Below, piece by piece: positions 54,372 to 63,592 of a stretch of DNA of 64,000 bases (the stretch's first letter is position 1; the number at the start of each line of letters is the position of its first letter). The DNA lies in NCBI RefSeq assembly GCF_000425785.1, contig NZ_AUEC01000013.1, forward strand, positions 1-64,000, read 5' to 3'. The notes under the pieces are model-generated. The model made no database searches. It was not told the DNA's origin and saw only the letters and a list, made by a program, of their open reading frames with translations. Source of the DNA: Pseudomonas taiwanensis DSM 21245. Lineage in GTDB: Bacteria > Pseudomonadota > Gammaproteobacteria > Pseudomonadales > Pseudomonadaceae. A program made the position numbers and the translations under genes.

Positions 54372-56159
54372 ATGTGCGGATTAGCAGGAGAGTTACGTTT
54401 CACCCCCCTCGACCAAGCCCCTCGCCCGGCCGACCTGGCCGCGGTAGAGCGCATCACTCATCACCTGGCGCCCCGAGGCCCCGATGCCTGGGGTTTCCAT
54501 AGCCAAGGCCCGATCGCCCTCGGCCACCGTCGGCTGAAGATCATGGACCTGTCCGATGGCTCGGCCCAGCCGATGGTCGACAACACCCTGGGGCTGTCGC
54601 TGGCGTTCAACGGCGCCATCTACAACTTCCCCGAGTTGCGCCAAGAGCTGCAGGACCTGGGCTACACCTTCTGGTCCGACGGCGACACCGAGGTGCTGCT
54701 CAAGGGCTATCACGCCTGGGGCGCCGCCTTGCTGCCCAAGCTCAACGGGATGTTCGCCCTGGCTATCTGGGAGCGCGATCAGCAGCGCCTGTTCCTGGCC
54801 CGCGACCGTCTGGGCGTCAAGCCGCTGTACCTGTCTCGCAACGGTGAGCGCCTGCGCTTCGCGTCGACGCTGCCTGCGCTGCTCAAGGGCGGCGACATCG
54901 ATCCGATGATCGACCCGGTCGCCCTCAACCACTACCTGAACTTCCACGCCGTGGTGCCGGCGCCACGCACACTGCTGGCCAACGTGCAGAAACTGGAACC
55001 GGGCACCTGGATGCGTATCGACCGCCATGGCGAAGTCGAGCGCCAGACCTGGTGGCAGCTGCACTATGGGCCGAACCTGAATGAGCGGGAGCTCGACCTT
55101 GAAGGCTGGACCACCCGGGTGCTCGATGCCACCCGCGAGGCGGTGGCCATTCGCCAACGCGCCGCGGTGGATGTCGGAGTGCTGCTTTCCGGTGGGGTCG
55201 ACTCCAGCCTGCTGGTCGGCCTGCTGCGTGAAGTCGGCGTGGACGACCTGTCGACCTTCTCCATCGGTTTCGAGGACGCAGGCGGCGAGCGCGGCGACGA
55301 GTTCCAGTACTCCGACCTGATTGCCAAGCACTACGGCACACGACACCACAAGCTGCGCATCGCCGAACAGGAAATCATCGAGCAGTTGCCGGCCGCCTTC
55401 CGTGCCATGAGCGAACCGATGGTCAGCCACGACTGCATCGCTTTCTACCTGCTGTCGCGCGAAGTGGCCAAGCACTGCAAGGGCGTGCAGAGCGGCCAGG
55501 GCGCCGACGAGCTGTTCGCCGGCTACCATTGGTACCCGCAGCTGGAGGGCGCCCAGGATCCTTACAGCGCCTACCGCGACGCGTTCTTCGATCGCAGCCA
55601 TGCCGAGTATCGCGACACGGTACAGGCCCCCTGGTTGCTGGAAACCGACGTTGCCGGCGACTACGTGCGTGAACACTTCGCCCGGCCGGGTGCCGCCGAT
55701 GCCGTCGACAAGGCCCTGCGCCTGGACAGCACGGTGATGCTGGTGGACGACCCGGTCAAGCGCGTCGACAACATGACCATGGCCTGGGGCCTGGAAGCCC
55801 GAACGCCGTTCCTGGATTACCGTCTGGTCGAGCTTTCGGCGCGCATTCCGGCCCGTTTCAAGCTGCCCGATGGCGGCAAGCACGTGCTCAAGCATGCCGC
55901 GCGGCGAGTTATCCCCCATGAGGTGATCGACCGCAAGAAAGGTTACTTTCCCGTACCGGGCCTCAAGCATTTGCAAGGCGCGACCTTGGACTGGGTGCGC
56001 GAACTGCTGACTGACCCCAGCCAGGACCGTGGACTGTTCAACCCTGCCATGCTCGACCGCCTGCTGAGTAACCCTCACGGCCAACTGACCCCGCTGCGTG
56101 GCTCCAAGCTGTGGCAACTGGCAGCCCTGAACCTGTGGCTCAGCGAACAAGGAATCTGA
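54372..56159 (+). CDS. asnO: N-acetylglutaminylglutamine amidotransferase AsnO
   Basis: 595 aa asparagine-synthase-like enzyme. Cys2 (MCGLAGE) is the glutaminase nucleophile, with RGPDAWGFH near 36; the synthetase PP-loop is LLSGGVDSSLLVGL near 268. In NAGGN-making Pseudomonas this protein amidates N-acetylglutaminylglutamine, giving the dipeptide osmoprotectant. AAGGACCT lies before the ATG. Three bases separate it from ngg, so the two form an operon. Confidence 0.93.
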   Translation: MCGLAGELRFTPLDQAPRPADLAAVERITHHLAPRGPDAWGFHSQGPIALGHRRLKIMDLSDGSAQPMVDNTLGLSLAFNGAIYNFPELRQELQDLGYTFWSDGDTEVLLKGYHAWGAALLPKLNGMFALAIWERDQQRLFLARDRLGVKPLYLSRNGERLRFASTLPALLKGGDIDPMIDPVALNHYLNFHAVVPAPRTLLANVQKLEPGTWMRIDRHGEVERQTWWQLHYGPNLNERELDLEGWTTRVLDATREAVAIRQRAAVDVGVLLSGGVDSSLLVGLLREVGVDDLSTFSIGFEDAGGERGDEFQYSDLIAKHYGTRHHKLRIAEQEIIEQLPAAFRAMSEPMVSHDCIAFYLLSREVAKHCKGVQSGQGADELFAGYHWYPQLEGAQDPYSAYRDAFFDRSHAEYRDTVQAPWLLETDVAGDYVREHFARPGAADAVDKALRLDSTVMLVDDPVKRVDNMTMAWGLEARTPFLDYRLVELSARIPARFKLPDGGKHVLKHAARRVIPHEVIDRKKGYFPVPGLKHLQGATLDWVRELLTDPSQDRGLFNPAMLDRLLSNPHGQLTPLRGSKLWQLAALNLWLSEQGI

Positions 56160-56162
56160 CCG

Positions 56163-57914
56163 ATGAAAGCTCACGAAATCGCTTACGGTCAGCGCCTGCT
56201 GCGTGGCCAGTCGCCGTCCTATGAGCGCCTGCAGGCGCGCCTGGCCGGTGACGGCAGCGAACCCCACGACCAGCCCCGGGCACTGCACTGCGGCTGGGGC
56301 CGCCTGCTGATCGGCCACACCTTCCCGGATGCCCCGAGCCTTGCCGAGGCGCTGCAGGAGGAGCGCCCCGGCGAGCGCGATATCGCGTTGTACGTGGCCG
56401 CGCCCCAGCAAGTGCTGGCCCAGGCGCCGCAGCATCTGTTCCTCGACCCTTCCGACACCCTGCGTCTGTGGTTTACCGACTACCGTCCGGCACAGCGGGT
56501 ATTCCGCGGGTTTCGTATCCGCCGGGCGCAAAGCGAAACTGACTGGCAGGCCATCAACGGCCTGTACCAGGCGCGAGGCATGCTGCCGATCCAGGCCGAG
56601 CGACTGACGCCGCGCCACCTGGGCGGGCCGGTCTACTGGCTGGCCGAAGATGAAGACAGTGGTGCGGTGATTGGCAGCGTGATGGGCCTGAACCATGCCA
56701 AGGCCTTCGACGACCCGGAATTGGGCAGCAGCCTGTGGTGCCTGGCGGTTGACCCGCAGTGCAGCCGTCCAGGCGTCGGCGAAGTCCTGGTGCGTCACCT
56801 GATCGAGCACTTCATGAGCCGTGGCCTGGCCTACCTTGACCTGTCGGTGTTGCACGACAACCGTCAGGCCAAGCGCCTTTACCAGAAGCTTGGGTTCCGC
56901 AACCTGCCAACCTTCGCGGTCAAACGCAAGAACGGCATCAACCAGCAACTGTTCCTAGGCCCCGGCCCCGAGGCCGAGCTCAACCCCTATGCCCGGATCA
57001 TCGTCGATGAAGCCTACCGACGCGGCATCGAGGTGCAGGTGGACGATGCCGCCCATGGGCTGTTCACCCTTAGCCTGGGCGGGCGGCGGGTGCGTTGTCG
57101 CGAGTCGCTGAGCGACCTCACCAGCGCGCTGAGCATGACCCTCTGCCAGGACAAGTGCCTCACCCGCCAGGCGCTGCACGCTGCCGGATTGCAGGTGCCG
57201 GTGCAGCAGCTGGCTGGCAACGCCGACGACAACCTGGCGTTTCTCGAAGAGCATGGGGCGGTGGTGGTCAAGCCGGTCGATGGCGAGCAAGGCCAAGGGG
57301 TGGCGGTCAACCTGACCACCTACGACGAGGTTTGCCAGGCTGTAGACCAAGCCCGCCGCTTCGACAGCCGCGTGCTGCTGGAAAGCTTCCACCCCGGCCA
57401 CGACCTGCGCATCGTAGTGATTGGCCATGAAGTGGTCGCGGCGGCCATTCGTCATCCGGCCCAGGTGATCGGCGACGGCAAGCACAGCGTCAAGCAGCTG
57501 ATCGACGCCCAGAGCCGCCGTCGCCAGGCCGCTACCGGTGGCGAAAGCCGTATTCCCATGGACGATGAAACCGAGCGCACCTTGCGCGACGCAGGCCTGG
57601 ACTACGCCAGTGTGCTGCCTGCCGGCCAGCGCCTGGCTGTGCGTCGCACCGCCAACCTGCACACAGGCGGCACCCTGGAGGATGTGACCGAACGCCTGCA
57701 CCCGGTGCTGGCCGATGCGGCCGTGCGGGCTGCCCGCGCGCTGGAGATTCCGGTGGTTGGCCTTGACCTTATGGTGCGCGATGCCGCGCAGCCGGACTAC
57801 GTGATCATCGAGGCCAACGAGCGGGTTGGCCTGGCCAACCATGAACCGCAACCCACTGCCGAACGCTTCGTCGACTTGCTGTTTCCGCATAGCCGGCCAT
57901 TAGGGTCTTCATGA
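56163..57914 (+). CDS. ngg: N-acetylglutaminylglutamine synthetase Ngg
   Basis: 583 aa fusion of an acetyltransferase (GNAT, roughly 110-245, with VDPQCSRPGVGEVLV near 198) and an ATP-grasp ligase (roughly 290-580; VVVKPVDGEQGQGVAVNL near 365, IIEANERVGLANHEPQPT near the end). It is thought to acetylate glutamine and join a second glutamine. Together with AsnO it makes N-acetylglutaminylglutamine amide under osmotic stress. Confidence 0.93.
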   Translation: MKAHEIAYGQRLLRGQSPSYERLQARLAGDGSEPHDQPRALHCGWGRLLIGHTFPDAPSLAEALQEERPGERDIALYVAAPQQVLAQAPQHLFLDPSDTLRLWFTDYRPAQRVFRGFRIRRAQSETDWQAINGLYQARGMLPIQAERLTPRHLGGPVYWLAEDEDSGAVIGSVMGLNHAKAFDDPELGSSLWCLAVDPQCSRPGVGEVLVRHLIEHFMSRGLAYLDLSVLHDNRQAKRLYQKLGFRNLPTFAVKRKNGINQQLFLGPGPEAELNPYARIIVDEAYRRGIEVQVDDAAHGLFTLSLGGRRVRCRESLSDLTSALSMTLCQDKCLTRQALHAAGLQVPVQQLAGNADDNLAFLEEHGAVVVKPVDGEQGQGVAVNLTTYDEVCQAVDQARRFDSRVLLESFHPGHDLRIVVIGHEVVAAAIRHPAQVIGDGKHSVKQLIDAQSRRRQAATGGESRIPMDDETERTLRDAGLDYASVLPAGQRLAVRRTANLHTGGTLEDVTERLHPVLADAAVRAARALEIPVVGLDLMVRDAAQPDYVIIEANERVGLANHEPQPTAERFVDLLFPHSRPLGSS

Positions 57915-58048
57915 AACGTCTCGAGACGAAGGTCAGGCAAGGCGAAAACAGCCGAGGAAGCGGCGTTTACGGGTTGTAAATGAGCATTGCGAGGCTGTTT
58001 TCAACGCAGCATCACCGAGTATCAAGGCTGTTCGTACAGAGCCTAGCC
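57915..58048. repeat. Foldback (MITE-like) repeat between ngg and the peptidase
   Basis: Non-coding segment with a perfect 10-bp inverted repeat (GAAAACAGCC at 57944-57953, GGCTGTTTTC at 57993-58002) and further weak symmetry (GTTTAC/GTAAAT) in the loop. It recalls an intergenic repeat I have seen in several Pseudomonas genomes, but a genome search is required to prove copy number. Confidence 0.5.
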
Positions 58049-58100
58049 TGAGTGGATGAATTTCAGCGCCTGTGCCGGCCTCTCCGCTCCTGCCCTGAAC

Positions 58101-58133
58101 CTGTGGGAGCGGGTTTACCGGTGAAGAAGCCGG
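58101..58133. repeat. Single classical REP half
   Basis: Contains GGGAGCGGGTTTACCGGTGAA, nearly the putida-type REP of 38956-39050. Part of the 250-bp gap before the peptidase gene. Confidence 0.65.
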
Positions 58134-58164
58134 CATGGCCCATACAACGATCAGAGGAGTGCAC

Positions 58165-59337
58165 ATGCCCGAACCCGATCTGGACTACCTCAAGCGTGTG
58201 CTGCTGGAGATGCTTGCCATCCCCAGCCCCACCGGATTCACCGACACCATCGTGCGCTACGTGGCCGAACGCCTGGATGAACTGGGCATCCCCTACGAGC
58301 TGACCCGACGCGGCACCATCCGTGCCACCCTCAAGGGCCGGCAGAACTCCCCCGACCGCGCCGTCTCGGCGCATCTGGACACCATCGGCGCCAGCGTGCG
58401 GCAACTGCAGGACAACGGCCGCCTGGCCTTGGCGCCCGTGGGTTGCTGGTCCAGCCGGTTCGCCGAAGGCAGCCGGGTCAGTGTGTTCACCGACACCGGT
58501 GTCTACCGCGGCAGCGTGCTGCCGCTGATGGCCAGCGGTCACGCCTTCAACACCGCCATCGACCAGATGCCCGTGAGCTGGGAACACGTCGAGGTGCGTC
58601 TGGATGCCTATTGCGCCACACGGGCCGACTGCGAGGCGCTGGGCCTGGCCATCGGTGATTTCGTTGCCTTCGACCCACTGCCGGAGTTTACCGAAAGTGG
58701 CCATATCAGCGCCCGCCACCTGGATGACAAGGCCGGCGTGGCGGCCTTGCTGACCGCCCTCAAGGCGGTGGTCGACAGTGGACGACAGCCGCTGATCGAC
58801 TGCCATCCGCTGTTCACCATCACTGAGGAAACCGGCTCCGGCGCCGCCGCCGCCCTGCCCTGGGACGTGAGCGAATTCGTCGGCATCGACATCGCGCCAG
58901 TCGCGCCCGGCCAGGCATCGAGCGAGCATGCGGTAAGCGTCGCCATGCAGGACTCCTCCGGTCCCTACGACTACCATCTGTCGCGCCATCTGCTGAAACT
59001 GGCCGGAGACCAATGCCTGCCGGTGCGGCGCGATGTGTTCCGCTACTACTTCAGCGACGCCCATTCGGCAGTCACCGCCGGGCACGATATCCGCACCGCG
59101 CTGGTGGCCTTCGGCTGTGACGCCACCCACGGCTATGAGCGCACCCATATCGACAGCCTGGCCGCGCTCAGCCGCTTGTTGTCGGGCTACCTGCTCAGTC
59201 CGCCGGTGTTCGCCAGCGACTCGCAGCCGGCCAATACCTCGCTCGAGCGCTTCAGCCACCAACTGGAGCACGATGCGCAAATGGAGAGCGACACCCGGGT
59301 GCCCGCGGTGGACAGCCTGATCGGCAACAAAGGTTGA
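58165..59337 (+). CDS. NAGGN-associated M42-type peptidase
   Basis: 390 aa metallo-aminopeptidase family protein conserved with asnO and ngg. Metal ligands appear in VSAHLDTIGA (near 70), HLDDKAGVAALL (near 185), TEETGSG (near 225) and SDAHSAVTAGHD near 303. Its task in the osmoprotectant system, perhaps turnover of the dipeptide, is not established. ATG at 58165 has AGAGGAG just upstream; an ATG ten codons earlier does not. Confidence 0.9.
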   Translation: MPEPDLDYLKRVLLEMLAIPSPTGFTDTIVRYVAERLDELGIPYELTRRGTIRATLKGRQNSPDRAVSAHLDTIGASVRQLQDNGRLALAPVGCWSSRFAEGSRVSVFTDTGVYRGSVLPLMASGHAFNTAIDQMPVSWEHVEVRLDAYCATRADCEALGLAIGDFVAFDPLPEFTESGHISARHLDDKAGVAALLTALKAVVDSGRQPLIDCHPLFTITEETGSGAAAALPWDVSEFVGIDIAPVAPGQASSEHAVSVAMQDSSGPYDYHLSRHLLKLAGDQCLPVRRDVFRYYFSDAHSAVTAGHDIRTALVAFGCDATHGYERTHIDSLAALSRLLSGYLLSPPVFASDSQPANTSLERFSHQLEHDAQMESDTRVPAVDSLIGNKG

Positions 59338-59384
59338 AGTGGGGCGGCCTTGCGTCGCGATGGGCCGCACCGCGGCCCCCACTT
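59337..59384 (+). terminator. Hairpin downstream of peptidase gene
   Basis: AAGTGGGG-GGCC pairs with GGCCCCCACTT, with one bulged base, around a GC-rich loop carrying a REP-like sequence. Located directly at the stop codon; a terminator role is likely. Confidence 0.5.
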
Positions 59385-59437
59385 CCTGAGGTTTCGCGTA
59401 GCATGTCCGTACCTACGCTCCTGGAAACGCACCTGAC

Positions 59438-59665
59438 ATGCTGATCCCCTACGACCAACTGCAAGCCGACACACTGACCCGCCTGATCGAAGACTTCGTG
59501 ACCCGCGACGGCACCGACAACGGTGACGATACCCCGCTGGAAACCCGCGTGCTGCGGGTGCGCCAAGCGCTGGCCAAAGGGCAGGCGTTCATTCTCTTCG
59601 ATCCCGAGAGCCAGCAGTGCCAGCTGCTGGCCCGCCACGATGTGCCACGGGAATTGCTCGACTGA
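59438..59665 (+). CDS. YheU family protein
   Basis: 75 aa protein starting MLIPYDQLQADTLTRLIEDFVTRDGTD, the signature of YheU, with VRQALAKGQAFILFD in its second half. Function unknown. It ends three bases from the convergent csrA-type gene. Confidence 0.93.
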   Translation: MLIPYDQLQADTLTRLIEDFVTRDGTDNGDDTPLETRVLRVRQALAKGQAFILFDPESQQCQLLARHDVPRELLD

Positions 59666-59668
59666 CCG

Positions 59669-59857
59669 TCAAAGCGTGTGCAGCTTGGGTTGCTCGCCGG
59701 CCTTGATGCGCTTATAGACCTCACTGCGGTGCACCGCCACTTCACGCGGTGCATCCACGCCCATGCGCACCACGTGGTCCCGTACCTCCACCACCTTGAT
59801 CCGAATGTCGTCACCGATGGTGATGACCTCGCCGATTTCACGCGTAATGACCAACAT
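59669..59857 (-). CDS. rsmI: CsrA/RsmI family translational regulator
   Basis: 62 aa CsrA protein. LTREIGE-like N-terminus reads MLVITREIGEVITIGDD; Arg44 of the RNA-binding surface and APREVAVHR are present. It binds GGA motifs in mRNA leaders. The Val at position 3 and the RDHVVRMGVDAPRE segment are nearer to RsmI than to RsmA or RsmE, an inference. Its own leader contains GGAGGATCGGAG just before the ATG, possible autoregulatory GGA sites overlapping the Shine-Dalgarno. Confidence 0.88.
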   Translation of the reverse strand: MLVITREIGEVITIGDDIRIKVVEVRDHVVRMGVDAPREVAVHRSEVYKRIKAGEQPKLHTL

Positions 59858-59985
59858 GCTCCGATCCTCCAGCGACAGGGAAAACTGGAGACTGCATCGG
59901 GCACATTAGGCTACTCAACGCCTTGACCGAAATTCAGAACAACCCTACACGATGTGGTAAATCGCCCTACAGACAACCCTCACGG

Positions 59986-60795
59986 TCAGCGGCTTTGAGC
60001 CTTGGCTCGCATCTTCACCGCCATTTCCGCCATCTCGTCATACAGCCGCTCCGGGGCCTGGCGTTTGAGTTGCCAGGCCTGGCGGCCCGCTTCGTGAGGC
60101 AGGATCAGGAATTCCCCGGCTGCCACCTGCCGATGGATATGCTCGGCAATCTGGGCGGCGCTGATCGGCGAGCCTTCCAGCAGCTTGCCGACCTGGGCCT
60201 TCATGGCCGGGTCCGGCCCACGGAAAGAATCGAGCAGGTTGGTCTGGAAGAACGACGGACATACCACATGAACCGCCACCTCGACCTGGCGCAGTTCGAC
60301 CAGCAGACTCTCCGAAAGCGCTAACACACCGGCCTTGGCCACGTTGTAGTTGCTCATGCCCGGCCCCTGCATCAACGCAGCCATGGAGGCGATGTTGATG
60401 ATGCGCCCCCTGCTGCGTTCGAGCAGCGGCAGGAATGCCTTGCACCCCTTGACCACGCCCATCAGGTTGACCGCGATCTGCCAGTCCCAGTCCTCCAGCG
60501 ACAGCTCGGCGAAGAAGCCACCCGAGGCGACACCGGCATTGTTGACGATGACATCGATACCGCCGAGTTTCTCGTCGCAAGCCTGGGCCAGGGCGGTGAG
60601 CTGGCTGTAGTCGCGCACGTCGCAACGTTGCACGAAGCCGTCGCCACCGACCGCGCGGCACAGTTCGAGGGTTTCGCGCAGGCCGGCTTCGTTGACGTCG
60701 GCCAGCGCCAGGCGCCAGCCCTCGCGCGCCCAGCGCAGGGCGATCTCGCGGCCGAGGCCGGAACCGGCGCCGGTGATCATGATGCGGTTTTGCAT
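59986..60795 (-). CDS. SDR family oxidoreductase
   Basis: 269 aa from the ATG at 60795 (a longer frame is possible). Motifs: MITGAGSGLGREIALRW, NNAGVASGGFF near 85, and YNVAKAG with catalytic Tyr-Lys near 155. The C-terminal part has QAAWQLKRQ-type basic residues without membrane helix. Substrate unknown. Its neighbour on the left is csrA, transcribed in the same direction 128 bp away. Confidence 0.85.
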   Translation of the reverse strand: MQNRIMITGAGSGLGREIALRWAREGWRLALADVNEAGLRETLELCRAVGGDGFVQRCDVRDYSQLTALAQACDEKLGGIDVIVNNAGVASGGFFAELSLEDWDWQIAVNLMGVVKGCKAFLPLLERSRGRIINIASMAALMQGPGMSNYNVAKAGVLALSESLLVELRQVEVAVHVVCPSFFQTNLLDSFRGPDPAMKAQVGKLLEGSPISAAQIAEHIHRQVAAGEFLILPHEAGRQAWQLKRQAPERLYDEMAEMAVKMRAKAQSR

Positions 60796-61031
60796 GGTGG
60801 CAGGCCTTGTTCTGACAGGTGATGAGACGAGTCTAATCAAGGCGTGGGTGGCAGGCAGGGTTAATCAGGGTAGTGAATGGGGGCCCATCGCCCGCAGCAG
60901 TCAGCCTGCCGACGATGGGTGCGTGGGGCCGAACACACAAAAATGGAATCTTTCCCCTCGCCCACCAGTCCGAATTAGCAAGAGGCCAGCAGTCCGAGGC
61001 CCTTGCCCTTCAACTACCCAAGGACTCCGTT

Positions 61032-61184
61032 ATGACCACGATCCTCATCATCATCCTGATCCTGCTCTTGATTGGTGGCTTACCGGTCTTTCCACACTCG
61101 CGCAGTTGGGGCTATGGCCCTTCCGGCATCATCGGCGTGGTGCTGGTGATTCTGCTGGTGCTATTGCTACTGGGCATGATCTAG
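61032..61184 (+). CDS. DUF3309 small membrane peptide
   Basis: 50 aa starting MTTILIIILILLLIGGLP, followed by PHSRSWGYGPSG and a second hydrophobic helix. This is the DUF3309 pattern: two helices with a Gly/Tyr loop. An AAGGACTCCGTT site lies in front of the ATG. Function unknown. Confidence 0.88.
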   Translation: MTTILIIILILLLIGGLPVFPHSRSWGYGPSGIIGVVLVILLVLLLLGMI

Positions 61185-61197
61185 CCGGCCTGGTACG

Positions 61198-61238
61198 AAA
61201 AAACCGCGATACGGGTCGCCCCGTATCGCGGTTTTTTT
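61198..61238. terminator. Bidirectional terminator
   Basis: A perfect 12-bp GC-rich stem, loop TCGC, flanked by six A on the left and seven T on the right. It serves the DUF3309 gene (plus) and actP (minus). Confidence 0.93.
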
Positions 61239-61251
61239 ACATCTTCAGTGT

Positions 61252-62916
61252 TTAGTGGGACACAGCGCCAGAAGCCCCCAGGCCCGTTTGCGAACGAACG
61301 AACTGCGGGAAGAACAGCGCACGCTCGTCTTCGGCGGCCTTGGACTTGTCGGTGACCGAGAAGAACCAGATACCGACGAAGGCGATCAGCATCGAGAACA
61401 GCGCCGGGTACTCGTACGGGTAGACCGGTTTTTCGTGGCCGAGGATCTGCACCCAGATGGTAGGGCCGAGGATCATCAGCGTCACCGCGCTGACCAGCCC
61501 CAGCCAGCCGCCGATCATGGCGCCACGGGTGGTCAGCTTCTTCCAGTACATCGAGAGCAGCAGCACTGGGAAGTTGCAGCTGGCGGCGATGGAGAAGGCC
61601 AGGCCGACCATGAAGGCGATGTTCTGCTTCTCGAACAGAATACCCAGACCGATCGCCAGCACGCCCAGGGCGATGGTGGTGATCTTCGACACGCGGATCT
61701 CGTCCTTGTCGTTGGCCTTGCCCTTGCGCCAGACGCTGGCGTAAAGGTCATGGGACACCGCCGAGGCACCGGCCAGGGTCAGGCCGGCGACCACCGCCAG
61801 GATGGTGGCGAAGGCCACCGCCGAGATGAAGCCGAGGAACACACTGCCACCCACGGCATCGGCCAGGTGCACCGCCGCCATGTTGTTGCCGCCGATCAGG
61901 GCGCCAGCGGCGTCCTTGAAGTCTGGGTTGGTGCTGACCAGCAGGATCGCGCCGAAGCCGATGATGAAGGTCAGGATGTAGAAGTAACCGATGAAGCCAG
62001 TGGCATACAGCACGCTCTTGCGAGCTTCCTTGGCGTCACTGACGGTAAAGAAGCGCATCAGGATATGCGGCAGGCCAGCGGTACCGAACATCAGCGCCAG
62101 GCCCAGGGAGAACGCCGAGATCGGGTCCTTGACCAGGCCGCCAGGGCTCATGATCGCCTCGCCTTTGCTGTGCACCTTGATCGCTTCGGAGAACAGGGTG
62201 TTGAAGTCGAAGCCCACGTGCTTCATCACCATCAGCGCCATGAAGCTGGCACCGGACAGCAGCAGCACGGCCTTGATGATCTGTACCCAAGTGGTGGCCA
62301 GCATGCCGCCGAACAGCACGTACAGGCACATCAGGATACCCACCAAGATGACCGCGACGTGGTAGTCCAGGCCGAACAGCAGCTCGATCAGCTTGCCCGC
62401 GCCGACCATCTGCGCAATCAGGTAGAACGCCACCACCACCAGCGAACCGGATGCCGACAGGGTGCGGATCTCCTTCTGCCCGAGGCGGTAAGAAGCCACG
62501 TCGGCAAAGGTGTACTTGCCCAAGTTACGCAGCCGCTCGGCGATCAGGAACAGGATGATCGGCCAGCCGACGAGGAAACCGATCGAGTAGATCAGGCCAT
62601 CGTAGCCAGAGGTGAACACCAGCGCGGAAATACCCAGGAACGAGGCTGCCGACATGTAGTCGCCGGCGATCGCCAGGCCGTTCTGGAAGCCTGTGATCTT
62701 GCCGCCGGCAGCGTAGTAGTCCGCCGCCGACTTGTTGCGTTTGGAGGCCCAGTAGGTGATGCCCAGGGTGAAAGCGACGAAGGCCACGAACATGGCGATC
62801 GCCGACACGTTCAGCGGCTGTTTCTGCACCTCGCCGGTCAGGGCATCGGCAGCCCACACGGCGGGTGCGAAAGCACCGCAGGCCAGTACGGCCAAGGCTT
62901 TGGCGTGGCGAATCAT
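61252..62916 (-). CDS. actP: Cation/acetate symporter ActP
   Basis: 554 aa sodium:solute symporter with a hydrophobic leader (1-22) and about 13 helices. [32 protein letters not shown] near 65-95 (family motif) and [23 protein letters not shown] near 290 mark ActP. It imports acetate and other short carboxylates. It overlaps yjcH by 4 bases, the usual yjcH-actP pair. Confidence 0.94.
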   Translation of the reverse strand: MIRHAKALAVLACGAFAPAVWAADALTGEVQKQPLNVSAIAMFVAFVAFTLGITYWASKRNKSAADYYAAGGKITGFQNGLAIAGDYMSAASFLGISALVFTSGYDGLIYSIGFLVGWPIILFLIAERLRNLGKYTFADVASYRLGQKEIRTLSASGSLVVVAFYLIAQMVGAGKLIELLFGLDYHVAVILVGILMCLYVLFGGMLATTWVQIIKAVLLLSGASFMALMVMKHVGFDFNTLFSEAIKVHSKGEAIMSPGGLVKDPISAFSLGLALMFGTAGLPHILMRFFTVSDAKEARKSVLYATGFIGYFYILTFIIGFGAILLVSTNPDFKDAAGALIGGNNMAAVHLADAVGGSVFLGFISAVAFATILAVVAGLTLAGASAVSHDLYASVWRKGKANDKDEIRVSKITTIALGVLAIGLGILFEKQNIAFMVGLAFSIAASCNFPVLLLSMYWKKLTTRGAMIGGWLGLVSAVTLMILGPTIWVQILGHEKPVYPYEYPALFSMLIAFVGIWFFSVTDKSKAAEDERALFFPQFVRSQTGLGASGAVSH

Positions 62917-63224
62917 TGTTGCGCCTCCTTCAGGATGGCCTTGTTCAGCTCATCGAACTCGCCGTTGGCGCGGCGAACGTAGATGGCGGTGAGGACGAAT
63001 GCCGAGACGATCAGACCGACGCCCAGGGGAATGCCCCAGGTGATCGACGACTCAGGGCTGAGCTTGGCGCCCAGAATCTGAGGACCGTAGGCGATCAGAA
63101 GGATGAAAGCGCAGTACAGGCCGAGCATGATTGCCGAGAGAACCCAGGCAAACCGTTCGCGTTTGGTGACCAGCTCCTTGAACCGCGGGCTGTTTTGTAT
63201 CGAGAGGTAAATGCTGTCGTTCAT
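62913..63224 (-). CDS. yjcH: DUF485 family membrane protein YjcH
   Basis: 103 aa with two membrane helices (about 25-48 and 62-85) and the N-terminal [16 protein letters not shown] motif of DUF485. Cotranscribed with actP and probably helps it. ATG at 63224 with AGGACAAAAAC upstream; the longer frame is not supported. Confidence 0.93.
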   Translation of the reverse strand: MNDSIYLSIQNSPRFKELVTKRERFAWVLSAIMLGLYCAFILLIAYGPQILGAKLSPESSITWGIPLGVGLIVSAFVLTAIYVRRANGEFDELNKAILKEAQQ

Positions 63225-63380
63225 TGTTTTTGTCCTAGCAGCACAGATAGGGGATGGAACCCACACCCTTACTTTATGCTGCCTTTGGACACCAACCAGA
63301 CGACCTTAGTCTTAGATGCAACGGTGTTTTACAGAATCCGTAAAAAAGCTGTGCTGGTCTTGGGTCTTGCACAGGCACGT

Positions 63381-63546
63381 AGATAGAGCGCCGCCCGCGC
63401 GGCGCATCGCCAGCAAGGCTCGCTCCTACGTGGGTTCACGGCCAGGGAGGTCTGTCATTGCGCGCAGACCCACACGAGCGATTGGCCCGAAACAAACGCA
63501 GGAGCGAGCTTTGCTCGCGATGCGCCGCGCGGGCGGCGCTCGATCT
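63381..63546. repeat. REP inverted pair of the RAYT-linked family
   Basis: Arms 63381-63436 and about 63489-63546 carry the same sequence as the pairs at 24881 and 25754 (one stem has CAGCAAGG instead of GAGCAAGG). Part of the 368-bp gap between yjcH and the betaine-binding gene; the rest (63225-63380) shows no gene. Confidence 0.88.
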
Positions 63547-63592
63547 CACAGGCGCTCAAGGATCAACGGCAAGCACCTCCCCCTACCCGTGA

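Noticed and set aside
54393..56948. 851-codon open frame opposite asnO and ngg
   Set aside because: Mirror of two well-supported genes; composition is codon-bias artefact.
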